Positions 9,022 through 17,360 of a DNA stretch of 45,140 nt are shown one piece after another. The notes beneath the pieces are model-generated. The model was not told the origin of the DNA and did not search any database. It was given only the letters and a program-made list of their open reading frames with translations. Source of the DNA: Caldilineaceae bacterium bin5 (GTDB taxonomy: Bacteria > Chloroflexota > Anaerolineae > Caldilineales > Caldilineaceae); NCBI GenBank assembly GCA_002238445.1, contig MPML01000038.1:1-45140 (forward strand), read 5' to 3'. How positions within the stretch are numbered: position 1 is the stretch's first letter; every line of letters begins with the position of its first letter. The position numbers and the translations under genes were made by a program.

Positions 9022-10491
9022 ATGGCAAACGCGAGCAAACCCAACGTCCTGATCTTCCTCTGTGACCAGCTGCGGATCGATCTGTTGACCTGTTACCAGG
9101 AGACGCTGGTGCGAACGCCGAACATCACGGAGCTGGCCGGGGATTCCTGCCTGTTCGAACGGGCGTATACGCCGTTAGCTCTTTGCTCTCCTGCCCGCGC
9201 CAGTCTGCTTACCGGCCTCTACCCTCACGGCCACCACATGTTCAACAACTCGACTCCCTATTACTCCTACTGCGAGCACATGCGGCCGGACGTAACAATG
9301 CTGCAGGACTGGGTCGACGAGGAAGGCGAATATGAGTCAGGCTGGTTTGGCAAATGGCACATCGGACCGGCGCAGGACCTGTTCGACTCCCGTTTCCATC
9401 ATACGCACAGTGAGCCTTATGAGGGCGGCCCCGTCTTTCTTGACAGCTCGCACTGGCACCCGAACACACGAATCGCGCCGCTTGTTCAAAGTGTGGGGCG
9501 CGGCACTGCCGGCACATTGGACGTGACGATGGAGGGGTTTCCTGATGTAGTCGCGGCGCGATACACGCAGGAATTTCTGCAGACGCGCGACAGGAGCAAG
9601 CCGTTTTTCGCGACCTGTTCGTTTCCTGGTCCTCACTTTCCCTGGATGGTGCCCGAGGAATGGGGCATACGCTACGATCCTGACGACATTGAAATGTGGG
9701 GCAACCGTTATGACACCTTTGATGGGAAGCCGATAAACCAGAGGAAAATACGCCTGTTGTACGGGGCGCAGGCAGGGGGTCTTTCCTCCGAGGAACAGGA
9801 CCAGGAGCTGAAGGAGTTGCTGGCGTGCTGCTTCTCCTACATTGAGCTGATCGACGCGATGGTCGGCGAGGTCGTTGCTACGCTCAAGCAGCAGGGCCTT
9901 TACGACGACACGGCCATCATTTTCACGGCGGATCATGGCGACATGGCCGGGTCGCATGGGCTGATGAATAAGGGCGCGTATATGTATGACGAAACTTACC
10001 GCATTCCCATGCTTCTCAAGAGGCCGGGGGCGCGGGAGGCAACACGCAGCAGTGCCTTTGTTCATTTGATGGACGTGACAGCAACCTGTCTGCACTTGAT
10101 GACGGGTACGGAACAGGACAGCTTGTCGGGGCGGAGCCTTCACGGGCAGACTCTGTTGCCCCTGGCCGAGGGGGAGGCGGACTGGCCGCGCAGCATGCAT
10201 TACGCACAGTATCACGGCGACCCGTGGGGTCATTACTCTTCACGCATGGTGACTGACGGGCGCTGGAAGCTGGTGTGGAATCTGACGGACCTGTGCGAGC
10301 TGTACGATTTAGAGAACGACCCCCACGAGCTGCATAACCGTTTCTACGATCCCGATCTTGATGACGTACGCACTGCCTGTTTCGACTATCTCCTGGCGGA
10401 GGCGAAGCGTACCGGCGACGCCCAGGTCTTTCTGCTGAAGCCGGAACACGAAATGGCCATTCAGGGGATCCCTGTTCCTGGAAGCTCCTGA
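9022..10491 (+). CDS. Sulfatase (formylglycine type), copy 2
   Basis: Tandem paralog of the sulfatase at 7126, 489 aa and alignable end to end. The active-site CSPAR is again at residues 55-59, with the same CDQLR N-terminal block and FTADHGDMAGSHG motif. It lacks a short stretch that copy 1 has at about residues 250-265 (the VRGEDLVQSAARPLADG region), the main length difference, and ends with a different tail. ATG 9022 follows GAAAGG at 9008-9013. The pair arose by duplication and has since diverged, which suggests two related substrates or sulfate positions. No signal peptide is present. The MITE-like element lies just upstream and might affect its expression separately. Confidence 0.93.
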   Translation: MANASKPNVLIFLCDQLRIDLLTCYQETLVRTPNITELAGDSCLFERAYTPLALCSPARASLLTGLYPHGHHMFNNSTPYYSYCEHMRPDVTMLQDWVDEEGEYESGWFGKWHIGPAQDLFDSRFHHTHSEPYEGGPVFLDSSHWHPNTRIAPLVQSVGRGTAGTLDVTMEGFPDVVAARYTQEFLQTRDRSKPFFATCSFPGPHFPWMVPEEWGIRYDPDDIEMWGNRYDTFDGKPINQRKIRLLYGAQAGGLSSEEQDQELKELLACCFSYIELIDAMVGEVVATLKQQGLYDDTAIIFTADHGDMAGSHGLMNKGAYMYDETYRIPMLLKRPGAREATRSSAFVHLMDVTATCLHLMTGTEQDSLSGRSLHGQTLLPLAEGEADWPRSMHYAQYHGDPWGHYSSRMVTDGRWKLVWNLTDLCELYDLENDPHELHNRFYDPDLDDVRTACFDYLLAEAKRTGDAQVFLLKPEHEMAIQGIPVPGSS

Positions 10492-10587
10492 TGGGGCAGC
10501 AACGCCTAGATTCTCACGCCGCTGAAGAAATCGATCTGCACTGCCGAAAAGATTGAAGAGAACCAGAGCAAAAAAGGGAGGTCCACG

Positions 10588-11457
10588 ATGAAATTTGGTG
10601 TCTTTCTTCCGAGCCACGGACCGGCGAAATCGCCGCACGCGGTCCATCAGGTGGCGCAGGCGGCAGAGCAGGCCGGATACGATTCGCTGTGGGCCGCCGA
10701 TCATGTGCTCGTACACCAGCGGTTTAGCGACTTCTGCCTGATCGAGACTTTTGTGACCTTGGGCTATGTGGCGGCCATCACGGAGAAGATCACACTGGGC
10801 ACAACCGTACTGGTGCTGCCGCAGCGGGATCCGATCCTGGCTGCCAAGCAGGCGGCCGCGGTCGACCAGTACTCTGGCGGTCGCTTGATCCTGGGTATCG
10901 GCGTTGGATGGATGGAAGACGAGTACCGCTATTTGCGGACCGACTTCAGTAAGCGCGGCCGCATGATGGACGAGTGGATGGATGTGATGCGGGTGCTGTG
11001 GCGCGAGGATGAGCCAACCTTCCAGGGGGAATGGATCAGTTTCGAGGAGAGCGCGTTCGAACCGAAACCGGCGCAGAAGGGGGGTCCGCCGTACACCATT
11101 GGCGGGCTGAGCGACGCGGCGATCCGACGGGCCGCGACGAAGGCGAGCGGCTGGCATCCGATACAGATTGAACCGGAGGAGGTTGCCGCGGGCGTGGCGA
11201 AGATGCGGGCGTGGGCGAACGGAGAGCCGCGGACGGTCATCTTCCATGCACGCACTGAGTTGGGTGATCAGGCGGACCCGGAGGTGTCGATTCTCAGAGG
11301 GTCGATGTCCGAAATCAGCGACCGCATCGGACGCTACGCGGAAGCCGGTGTCGAGCACATGTTATTTGACTTCAACACAACGCCGACGGCCGGTGCAATT
11401 CAGGATCAGATGGAGAGGATCGCGTCTGATGTGTTTCCGGTTCACAAGACTGCGTGA
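10588..11457 (+). CDS. Luciferase-like (LLM class) F420- or FMN-dependent oxidoreductase
   Basis: Bacterial-luciferase-like TIM-barrel flavin/F420 oxidoreductase, 289 aa, a normal length for the single-domain F420-type members. Typical blocks are the N-terminal MKFGVFLPSHG strand, YDSLWAADHV, the barrel segment LGTTVLVLPQRDPILAAKQAAAVDQYSGGRLILGIGVGW, and a C-terminal EAGVEHMLFDF segment. The family includes F420-dependent dehydrogenases and reductases and FMN monooxygenases; the sequence looks closer to the F420 group, but I cannot decide the cofactor. ATG 10588 has GGGAGG at 10576-10581. It is the last + strand gene of the first block and converges with the minus-strand gene ending at 11487; no terminator is evident in the 29-nt gap. 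Confidence 0.88.
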   Translation: MKFGVFLPSHGPAKSPHAVHQVAQAAEQAGYDSLWAADHVLVHQRFSDFCLIETFVTLGYVAAITEKITLGTTVLVLPQRDPILAAKQAAAVDQYSGGRLILGIGVGWMEDEYRYLRTDFSKRGRMMDEWMDVMRVLWREDEPTFQGEWISFEESAFEPKPAQKGGPPYTIGGLSDAAIRRAATKASGWHPIQIEPEEVAAGVAKMRAWANGEPRTVIFHARTELGDQADPEVSILRGSMSEISDRIGRYAEAGVEHMLFDFNTTPTAGAIQDQMERIASDVFPVHKTA

Positions 11458-11486
11458 GCAGTAGGGGACAGCGGAATGGCTATTGG

Positions 11487-12545
11487 TTACAGGGAGTCAA
11501 GCTCCTCGATTTTCGCCCAGCCACCTTTGTCCTTTGACGCCTCGGCTGCCAGCCCGCTCATGTGAAGTTGGGCGACGGACGGGGCGTCCGCGGGGAGTGG
11601 TCTGGCGCCAAGGGCTTCTCTGAGTTTCCCGACTTCAGCGCTGGTGGATTCCGTTTCCGTCAGCGGCTCGCCGACGACGGCGTCGAGGAAAGTAGTGACG
11701 CATTCATTCATGCCGGGCCAGCCGGCGCGAGGTTCGGATTCCGGGACGGATTCCACCGACCATTCGCTCTGCTGGCGGGTGCGTTGGCGCAGTTCGCCGG
11801 AGAACAGGTCCACGATGAGGTCGCCGTCTTCGCCATTTACTTCGACGGTTGTTTCCAATTCGACGACACAACCCAGATTGACTTGTACCGTTCCCCAGAT
11901 GCCGCCGTAATCGTAGAGTCCCTGGCACTGGCGCTGGGCGCGTCCGGGCAGGCCGCTTCCTTCAAGGAGAAGCACGCGGGACGGGGTGGCATTAAGGATG
12001 CGGTTGAGCGTATCCACGTACCAGGGAGCGATGTGGTTGAGCGTGCTCAGGTCTGCTTCCGGGTCGGCGTCCCAGCTTGATTGCAGACGAACGGATGCGG
12101 TATGCACTTGTCCGATGAGGCCGCTGCGTACCCGCCGGGCCGCCTCGACGAAGACGGGAATGAAGCCGATTTCGAGGTCGGCGTGGGTCACCTGCGGAGC
12201 CGCCAACAGCCGGGACACCATTGGGCGAATCCTTTGGCGCTGGCTGGCGAGGGGTGGTTCGTAGAAGATCGGCACACCGGCATCGAGAGCGGCGGAGAGC
12301 GCCTCTTCGTGCGCGTGGTCGGAGACGGCGATGAAGACAGCGTCGACCTGTGGGCCGTTTAGCAGGTCTTCGGCATTGGAGAATACGGCGACGTCGGAGC
12401 CGAGTTCGCCGCGGATGCGTTGTTGGGTGGCGGCGCTGGGGGCGGCGGCGGAGACGATTTCGGCGCGGCCGTCGCGGTGCAGTGCGGGTAAGTAGGCCAT
12501 GCGGGTCCAGCTGCCGTAGCCGATTAGTCCGATGCGAAGATCCAT
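11487..12545 (-). CDS. Gfo/Idh/MocA-family protein lacking the catalytic lysine
   Basis: NAD(P)-dependent sugar-dehydrogenase fold, 352 aa. The N-terminal Rossmann part has IGLIGYGSWTR and, at residues 64-75, the usual GPQVDAVFIAVS stretch. Where active members have E-K-P, this protein reads E96-P97-P98, so the lysine that assists hydride transfer is missing. In the later motif that usually reads HxxD, it has W176-Y-V-D179. It may therefore be a non-catalytic binding or regulatory homolog, or use another residue. ATG 12545 has an AAGGGGA-type ribosome site just upstream on the minus strand. It lies 34 nt downstream of the nuclease-like gene on the same strand, so they may be cotranscribed. 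The two homologs at 21303 and 22343 keep the lysine. Confidence 0.85.
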   Translation of the reverse strand: MDLRIGLIGYGSWTRMAYLPALHRDGRAEIVSAAAPSAATQQRIRGELGSDVAVFSNAEDLLNGPQVDAVFIAVSDHAHEEALSAALDAGVPIFYEPPLASQRQRIRPMVSRLLAAPQVTHADLEIGFIPVFVEAARRVRSGLIGQVHTASVRLQSSWDADPEADLSTLNHIAPWYVDTLNRILNATPSRVLLLEGSGLPGRAQRQCQGLYDYGGIWGTVQVNLGCVVELETTVEVNGEDGDLIVDLFSGELRQRTRQQSEWSVESVPESEPRAGWPGMNECVTTFLDAVVGEPLTETESTSAEVGKLREALGARPLPADAPSVAQLHMSGLAAEASKDKGGWAKIEELDSL

Positions 12546-12579
12546 CTTATTCCCCTTGCATGTGTTCCTAGATACTTCT

Positions 12580-13314
12580 TCAGAACAGTGGGTCCGGCCA
12601 GCGAACGAAGGCCAGGGCGGCTGCGAGCCGTTTGAAGTCCGCTTCTGTCAAGTCTTGGCGATAGGGCAGGGCCTTCTGGATTGCCTCTGGTTGGCCGGCA
12701 TAGCGATTGACGATTTTCCGGGCATTGATTTGGGCGTCGCCGTATTGCAGGACCAGCAAACAGATGCAATCAAATCCATGCTGGCTGGCGTACCAGGAAC
12801 CGACGTCGAACAGACGGATCACTTGGTCTCGTTTGCGGTCGAAATTCGTGAATTCGCTGATTCCGGATTGACATCTGGCCTCAACGAAAATTACTGCGCT
12901 CTTCCCCAGCTTAATCAGGAGGTCTGGTTCGAAATCCCCTTCCCTTTGCGGTCGGCTTGGGGGTGCAGGGAGTTTCGGCCAAAACTCCATTTCTGCCGCA
13001 GCGATGTTCTTAAAGGCTTGAGGCGGGACCACTCCAAAGAATGACTGCCGGATGAGCTGGGTGAGAATACGGGTCCTTTGCGGCTCATCGTTGAGCAGCG
13101 GGCTGAAATAGTGCCAAGTGCGGGCATCCTCAGAGCCTTCGCTGAGGACTTTGGGCAACCCCTCTGCGATCGAAGGGGGAAACCTGTCGGCCAGTTTGCC
13201 CTGAAACGCCGGGTGCGCCGTGTCGGTCTGTCTCAGTAGAGGATGATCTTCCGGCCGTCGCCAGACCCTGAGCCTGGAACTGCTAACAACGAACTCGCTC
13301 AATTTTCTGCCCAA
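12580..13314 (-). CDS. Hypothetical protein with a PD-(D/E)XK-like core
   Basis: A 244-aa soluble protein I cannot name. Its central segment has P130-D131, a beta-strand turn, then VIFVEAR with E145-A-R147, followed by CQSGIS. This spacing matches the PD-(D/E)XK nuclease core, with Arg in place of the usual Lys. Downstream strands (FDCICLLVLQYGD) and a C-terminal RWPDPLF helix region fit a restriction-endonuclease-like fold. Activity is uncertain because of the Lys-to-Arg change. The only in-frame start near the promoter is TTG 13314, with no clear ribosome site, so the N-terminus is uncertain. No methylase or other defence partner lies beside it. Confidence 0.6.
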   Translation of the reverse strand: MGRKLSEFVVSSSRLRVWRRPEDHPLLRQTDTAHPAFQGKLADRFPPSIAEGLPKVLSEGSEDARTWHYFSPLLNDEPQRTRILTQLIRQSFFGVVPPQAFKNIAAAEMEFWPKLPAPPSRPQREGDFEPDLLIKLGKSAVIFVEARCQSGISEFTNFDRKRDQVIRLFDVGSWYASQHGFDCICLLVLQYGDAQINARKIVNRYAGQPEAIQKALPYRQDLTEADFKRLAAALAFVRWPDPLF

Positions 13315-13362
13315 TCATAGAGAGAACAGTGACCTTTTTTGAAAGCGAAGTAACTGTGAATC

Positions 13363-13391
13363 ATTCTACGTAAAATAGTCCTTACTTACAA
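13363..13391 (-). promoter_or_regulatory. Minus-strand sigma70-type promoter
   Basis: Read on the minus strand, TTGTAA (13391-13386) and TAGAAT (13368-13363) are separated by 17 bp. The pair lies about 50 bp before the TTG start of the nuclease-like gene and would drive the two minus-strand genes. Confidence 0.45.
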
Positions 13392-13551
13392 TTTCAGGAA
13401 GGGCAGGGTGCACCCCAGATTTGGGGTGGGAACGGTCTGGCGAGGAAGTTATGCCGACGGTGGGTGGAACTGTTTAGCGGTTCTTGGAGAGATACAGGGC
13501 AGGCGGCGGGCCTGGCTTGACCGGGAGGACCGTCGATATGGAGGGGGGACA

Positions 13552-13572
13552 GGGCAGGCACAAGGCCTGCCC
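13552..13572. repeat. Short perfect hairpin
   Basis: GGGCAGGC, a 5-nt loop, then GCCTGCCC: an 8-bp perfect stem, followed by CCTACAGG. It sits in a G-rich stretch of the gene-free zone and has the look of a short dispersed palindromic repeat; no second copy is in this window. Confidence 0.5.
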
Positions 13573-13691
13573 CTACAGGTCCATTGGGGGGGATGCGAGG
13601 GTGGGCGCTGGGCGGGGGCGCGGAACTGCAGTTTTTGGTGAACTGCGAACGGCAGTAGTTAGTGGTCTGTGGGTTGAGACAGCATGGGGGG

Positions 13692-13735
13692 TAGACACCG
13701 TTGGCTAGACACTGTTGGCTTGACACTGTGCTGGG
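13692..13735. repeat. Degenerate 14-nt tandem repeat, three units
   Basis: Three successive units of the form TAGACACYGTTGGC, the third partly changed. Confidence 0.5.
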
Positions 13736-13760
13736 GAAGAATACACACGGAGGCTAGCCA

Positions 13761-13812
13761 GGGCGGGGCGTTGCGGGGGCGCAGCCCCTGCACAAGGGAG
13801 GTCCGAAGGCCC
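13761..13812 (+). repeat. GC-rich double-hairpin core repeat, copy 2 (solo)
   Basis: Matches the core of the MITE-like elements, including the first hairpin GGGGC-GCA-GCCCC; the second hairpin has one change (GGTCC). It shares its left border TAGCCA with copy 3, but no terminal inverted repeats or 287-bp flanks are found around it. Confidence 0.75.
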
Positions 13813-13823
13813 TGAACTGCAGG

Positions 13824-13851
13824 GGTCAGCGGTCAGTGGTCAGTGATCAGC
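13824..13851. repeat. 7-nt tandem repeat, four units
   Basis: GGTCAGC, GGTCAGT, GGTCAGT, GATCAGC in direct succession with no spacers, so it is a microsatellite-like array and not a CRISPR. Confidence 0.7.
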
Positions 13852-14057
13852 GAAAGGGTGATCTGTCGGGATGGTTTTGAGGAGTGGACAGGGGCTAGTC
13901 GATATTAGGGTTACAAGAGTGTGGACCCCCATTTGGGACGCATCCGATGAATTCACACGCATTGGCAAGGGGCAAATATCATGGTACCCTCCATATGCTT
14001 TTCTACAGACTACCTTCCGCAGCAGCGAGTCAGCTTCCAGGAGCAAAGCCCAACAAG

Positions 14058-15266
14058 ATGACCAGATTTGTCGTAATCGGCGGCGGCGCGATCGGCCTGA
14101 ATGCCGCCTACCAGTTGGCGCGCATGCAGTCCGGCAAGGTCACGCTGTTGGAAAAAGGCCAGGTTGGCGACGGATCGAGCAGCCGTGCGGGCGGAATCAT
14201 CACCGGACTGCTGTGGTCGGAGACGGGCGTCCTGGCGCGGATGATCAGCCTGCGACTCTACCAGGAGTTGAGCGAAGTTTTGGAACAGTACGGCTACCGT
14301 TTCCAGAACGTCGGCTGCCTGAATCTTTTCGACCCGGCTTCCTGGCCGGAGCGTGAGGAGCTGCTCCCTCTCTATGACCGGCTCGACTTTGCCTACGAAA
14401 TCTTTGATGCTGCGCAGATGCGGCGGCGCTGGCCCGATCTGACGCCAGAAGCCGACCTGATTGGACTCCACGACGCGCTGGGGGGCTACAGCGAGCCGCA
14501 TGAATACGTCCCCGCGCTGGCCAGGCGGTGCCGCGATCTGGGCGTGGAGATACGTGAGAACGCGCGGGTTAGCGGACTGCAGATCGAGAATGGCCGCGTT
14601 GCCGGCGTGCAGACGGAGATGGGTGTGCTGGAGGCGGATGTCGTGGTCTGCACGGTCCATGCATGGACCGCAGCTTTCATGGAGCGTTGCGGTGTGCGTC
14701 TGCCGATCAAATCTTTTGTTCACCAGAGGTATGTTTCATCGAAATTGCAAGAACGCGCGGCGATACCCGCAATCAACGCCAACCCCTACGGAGGCTATAT
14801 CCGCCCGGCGCGCCTGGGAACAACTGATTTCCGCATACTAGCCGGAGGGGAGACCGAAGACAGGGAGGAGGAGCGCGTCGACGATTCTGCCTTCCACATG
14901 TCGGTGCTATCGGCCCCGAGTAGTCTTCGTGGTCTTCTCTCGGAGAATCTAACGCCCTTGGTCCCCAAGCTGGCCGCGACCCGCTGGGAGACCGAACAGG
15001 TTGGGCTTATCTCCTTTTCGCTGGACGGTGAGCCGGTATTGGGGACTCTGCCTCAACTGCCGGGTCTGGTGGTGGGAGCCGCCTTCCATTCGGGCGGTCT
15101 TGCCTACAGTCCTGTGGCTGGCCTACTGCTGGCGGAACTGGCAGCCGGCGAAACGCCGAGCGTTGATATCTCCTCCTTTTCGCCGGGTCGATTCACTGCG
15201 GAGGATACGGAGGCCTACCTGGCGACGACTGTCGTTCAAGCTGACGCGTTTCGGCGCCGCCACTAA
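14058..15266 (+). CDS. FAD-dependent amine/amino-acid oxidoreductase (DAO family)
   Basis: DAO-family flavoprotein, 402 aa from ATG 14058. The N-terminal dinucleotide fold is clear: VVIGGGAIG (residues 5-13) with Glu32 ending the second strand for the ADP ribose. GSSSRAGGII corresponds to the segment contacting the flavin, and a late GAAFHSGGLAYSPVAGLLLAEL segment closes the FAD site. Relatives oxidise glycine, sarcosine, D-amino acids or sugar amines; the substrate is not visible. The frame is open to 13947, but those 37 extra residues do not look like protein and ATG 14058 puts the Rossmann strand at the usual place; AGGAG at 14039-14043 is somewhat far upstream. It precedes the transporter 2 genes but is separated from them by a 283-bp gap with its own promoter. 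Confidence 0.9.
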   Translation: MTRFVVIGGGAIGLNAAYQLARMQSGKVTLLEKGQVGDGSSSRAGGIITGLLWSETGVLARMISLRLYQELSEVLEQYGYRFQNVGCLNLFDPASWPEREELLPLYDRLDFAYEIFDAAQMRRRWPDLTPEADLIGLHDALGGYSEPHEYVPALARRCRDLGVEIRENARVSGLQIENGRVAGVQTEMGVLEADVVVCTVHAWTAAFMERCGVRLPIKSFVHQRYVSSKLQERAAIPAINANPYGGYIRPARLGTTDFRILAGGETEDREEERVDDSAFHMSVLSAPSSLRGLLSENLTPLVPKLAATRWETEQVGLISFSLDGEPVLGTLPQLPGLVVGAAFHSGGLAYSPVAGLLLAELAAGETPSVDISSFSPGRFTAEDTEAYLATTVVQADAFRRRH

Positions 15267-15294
15267 TTGAGCTGCGCGCGGCGGCTGTCCAGCT

Positions 15295-15324
15295 TTGACA
15301 AAAAGGTAATAATTTGGCATAGTT
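15295..15324 (+). promoter_or_regulatory. Sigma70-type promoter for transporter operon 2
   Basis: A consensus -35 TTGACA (15295-15300) is followed after 17 bp by CATAGT (15318-15323). The leader to the SBP2 start at 15550 would be about 220 nt, long enough to hold regulatory structure, though I see no known riboswitch. The rest of the 15267-15549 gap shows no gene. Confidence 0.5.
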
Positions 15325-15549
15325 TCGGCGCTAATAAGGGTCGCCAACAATGTCACCCGCGCAGCAGCGTGAATCTTCACTGGCGGTCGCCCTTTGCCGG
15401 ATCTGATTTTCGTCCCAATACCCAATCTCTTGGGAAAACACAATTCAGAGTGACAGACGGCTTGCACAAGTCAATTCTGTCCAGTCCACCGTTGCCCCCG
15501 ATGGGGGCGAAATCAACCAAAGATCCATCAACTTCATAAGGGGACACAC

Positions 15550-17226
15550 ATGAGACAACTGCATCTCCGATTCGCAATTTCTGCACTTCTCTTGCTTTCG
15601 GTTATTCTGGGCGCGTGCGCGGCTCCGGCAGCCCCGGCTCCCTCCGATTCTGGCGCGGCCATGGCCGATGAGGACGAGATGATGGGCCGACCGTTGCCGG
15701 ATGACGCTGCCGAAGAGCAGGTGATCCGCTATGTGGCGCGTGGATTCGGCCGTCTGAATCCAGCGGCAGAGGGTGGGTTCGGACGTTTCATCATCGCCCA
15801 CATGTTTATGCCCTTTTTCATCCGCGATGCGGAACATAACTTGTCACCCTGGTTGGCTACGGGCATCGACGCCAACGAGGACATGACGGTTTACACGATT
15901 CATATCCATCCTGACGCAGTCTGGAACGACGGTTCTCCGGTAACGGCGCACGAGGCCAAAGCCTATTGGGAATACGGTCTTCATCCCGACAAGTGCATCG
16001 GCTGCTATCTTTCACGCTTCACCGGTTTTGACTTGATCGACGGCGCGCAAGCGGTGATCGATGGCGAGGCGGACGAAGTGGGCGGCATCGTGGCGGTGGA
16101 CGACAAGACGGTGGAAGTTCGCCTGATCACGTCAGACCCTCTGTTCCCGCAACGCGTCGCTCTGTTTGACACGGGCTTTGTCAAGGTCGAGGACATTTCC
16201 GGCGATGACTTTTCGGCGACGGCCGAGACTCGGGTGAACGGGCCCTTCATGCTGCAAGATTGGGACGTAGACGAGCAGAAGTTTGAGATAGTGCAGAATC
16301 CGAACTGGTGGGGGGACAAGAAGCCCTTCATCGAGCGAATCATCGCCACGCCGTCGGCTGACGAGAACATTTCGTTCATCATGTGGCAGAACGATGAGAT
16401 TGATATCGCCTTCTTCCTGACCAATGTGCGCGAGCAGTTGGAGGAGGGGACGTTTACGGTGATTCCTTACGCCACCAACCTGTTCTATACATTCTGGGCC
16501 GGCGTCGAGCCGATCGACGATCTCAATGTGCGGCGCGCGTTGGTTCATGCAGTGGACTGGCAGCCGGCTATCTCGGCGGCCTGGGAAGGAACCCGCGACG
16601 ACCGCTTCATGTCGACGCTGCTGACACCAGAGCTTCAGTGCTACAAGGAAGGCAACTGGCCTGACTTCGGATTCGACCCTGAGTTGGCCAGACAAGAGCT
16701 GGCCGACTCAAAGTACGGTGGGCCGGAAAATCTGCCCACGATCCGCATCACTACCGGTGGCCAGTCGCCCAACTATATCCGCACAGCTGAGATCATGGTT
16801 GAGCAGTGGAAGAACAACCTGGGCATCACCAACGTGGAAGTTCGTCCCGGCGGGATGGATGTGTGGGGCCAGGACGCCGAGTTGGTCAACGTCCGCCGGC
16901 AGAGTCTGGGCGCCATCCTGCCCGATCCGCCGAATTTCCTTTCCGGCCACTGGGCCAATTACGGCAACCCTGCCGCAGCGGGCAGCATGGCAGACGACAC
17001 TGAGCTAGCCGAGATGATTGAGGGGCTCAAGTCCATGTCGCGTGACGATCCTGAATTCTGTGCTAAGGTGCAAGAGACGGAAGCGCGCATGCTGGGCCAC
17101 TATCCAATCATTCCTATGATTTGGGATCCGTACGGCTACAGCGTCAAGCCGCGCATCAAGAACTTCAGCACAAACGTGGATAACAACTGGGCCACGTTGC
17201 TGGACATTTATGTCGCTGAGGAGTAA
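15550..17226 (+). CDS. ABC transporter solute-binding lipoprotein, family 5 (SBP2)
   Basis: 558-aa family-5 binding lipoprotein. The Sec lipoprotein signal ends in lipobox LGAC with Cys23, then an Ala/Pro linker and an acidic stretch. The mature start carries GRPLPDDAAEEQVIRYV, shared with SBP3 next door. VYTIHIHPDAVWNDGSPVTAHEAKAYWEYG is the family-5 signature region, and NVRRALVHAVDWQPAI lies in the second lobe. ATG 15550 has AAGGGGA 5 nt upstream. It is followed by a hairpin and then SBP3, so two receptors precede one permease pair. The close similarity to SBP3 over the full length points to tandem duplication with divergence of ligand range. Confidence 0.93.
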   Translation: MRQLHLRFAISALLLLSVILGACAAPAAPAPSDSGAAMADEDEMMGRPLPDDAAEEQVIRYVARGFGRLNPAAEGGFGRFIIAHMFMPFFIRDAEHNLSPWLATGIDANEDMTVYTIHIHPDAVWNDGSPVTAHEAKAYWEYGLHPDKCIGCYLSRFTGFDLIDGAQAVIDGEADEVGGIVAVDDKTVEVRLITSDPLFPQRVALFDTGFVKVEDISGDDFSATAETRVNGPFMLQDWDVDEQKFEIVQNPNWWGDKKPFIERIIATPSADENISFIMWQNDEIDIAFFLTNVREQLEEGTFTVIPYATNLFYTFWAGVEPIDDLNVRRALVHAVDWQPAISAAWEGTRDDRFMSTLLTPELQCYKEGNWPDFGFDPELARQELADSKYGGPENLPTIRITTGGQSPNYIRTAEIMVEQWKNNLGITNVEVRPGGMDVWGQDAELVNVRRQSLGAILPDPPNFLSGHWANYGNPAAAGSMADDTELAEMIEGLKSMSRDDPEFCAKVQETEARMLGHYPIIPMIWDPYGYSVKPRIKNFSTNVDNNWATLLDIYVAEE

Positions 17227-17227
17227 T

Positions 17228-17276
17228 TAGGTAAGGGTTGAGAGTCGAGAAGTCGCTTCGATTCTCAGCCCACCTA
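17228..17276 (+). promoter_or_regulatory. Intercistronic hairpin after SBP2
   Basis: A 14-bp stem (17235-17248 with 17258-17271, two G-U pairs), extended by TAGGT/ACCTA at its base. It begins at the SBP2 stop codon and separates SBP2 from SBP3. Confidence 0.55.
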
Positions 17277-17360
17277 GCTCCCTTCTTTGTAGTTTTACCA
17301 TCAACAAACGCGTCTCTGGAGCAGAGGCGCATCGAATGACCAAGACGGAGATTGAAACCC

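Larger units (their letters stand above)
13392..14057. other. Gene-free repeat-rich zone
   Basis: About 670 bp with no convincing gene. It holds a 7-bp hairpin with a GATT loop (13411-13428), an 8-bp hairpin GGGCAGGC/GCCTGCCC (13552-13572), degenerate 14-nt tandem units (13692-13735), a solo copy of the GC-rich core (13761-13812) and four 7-nt tandem units (13824-13851). The open frames crossing it are Pro/Gly-rich low-complexity readings of these repeats. Confidence 0.7.

Noticed and set aside
13394..13726. 110-codon minus-strand frame in the gene-free zone
   Set aside because: Pro/Gly-rich low-complexity text (GPVGAGLVPAL) produced by the GC-rich hairpins; no ribosome site.
13824..13851. 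Possible CRISPR
   Set aside because: Units are 7 nt with no spacers; no cas gene in the window.
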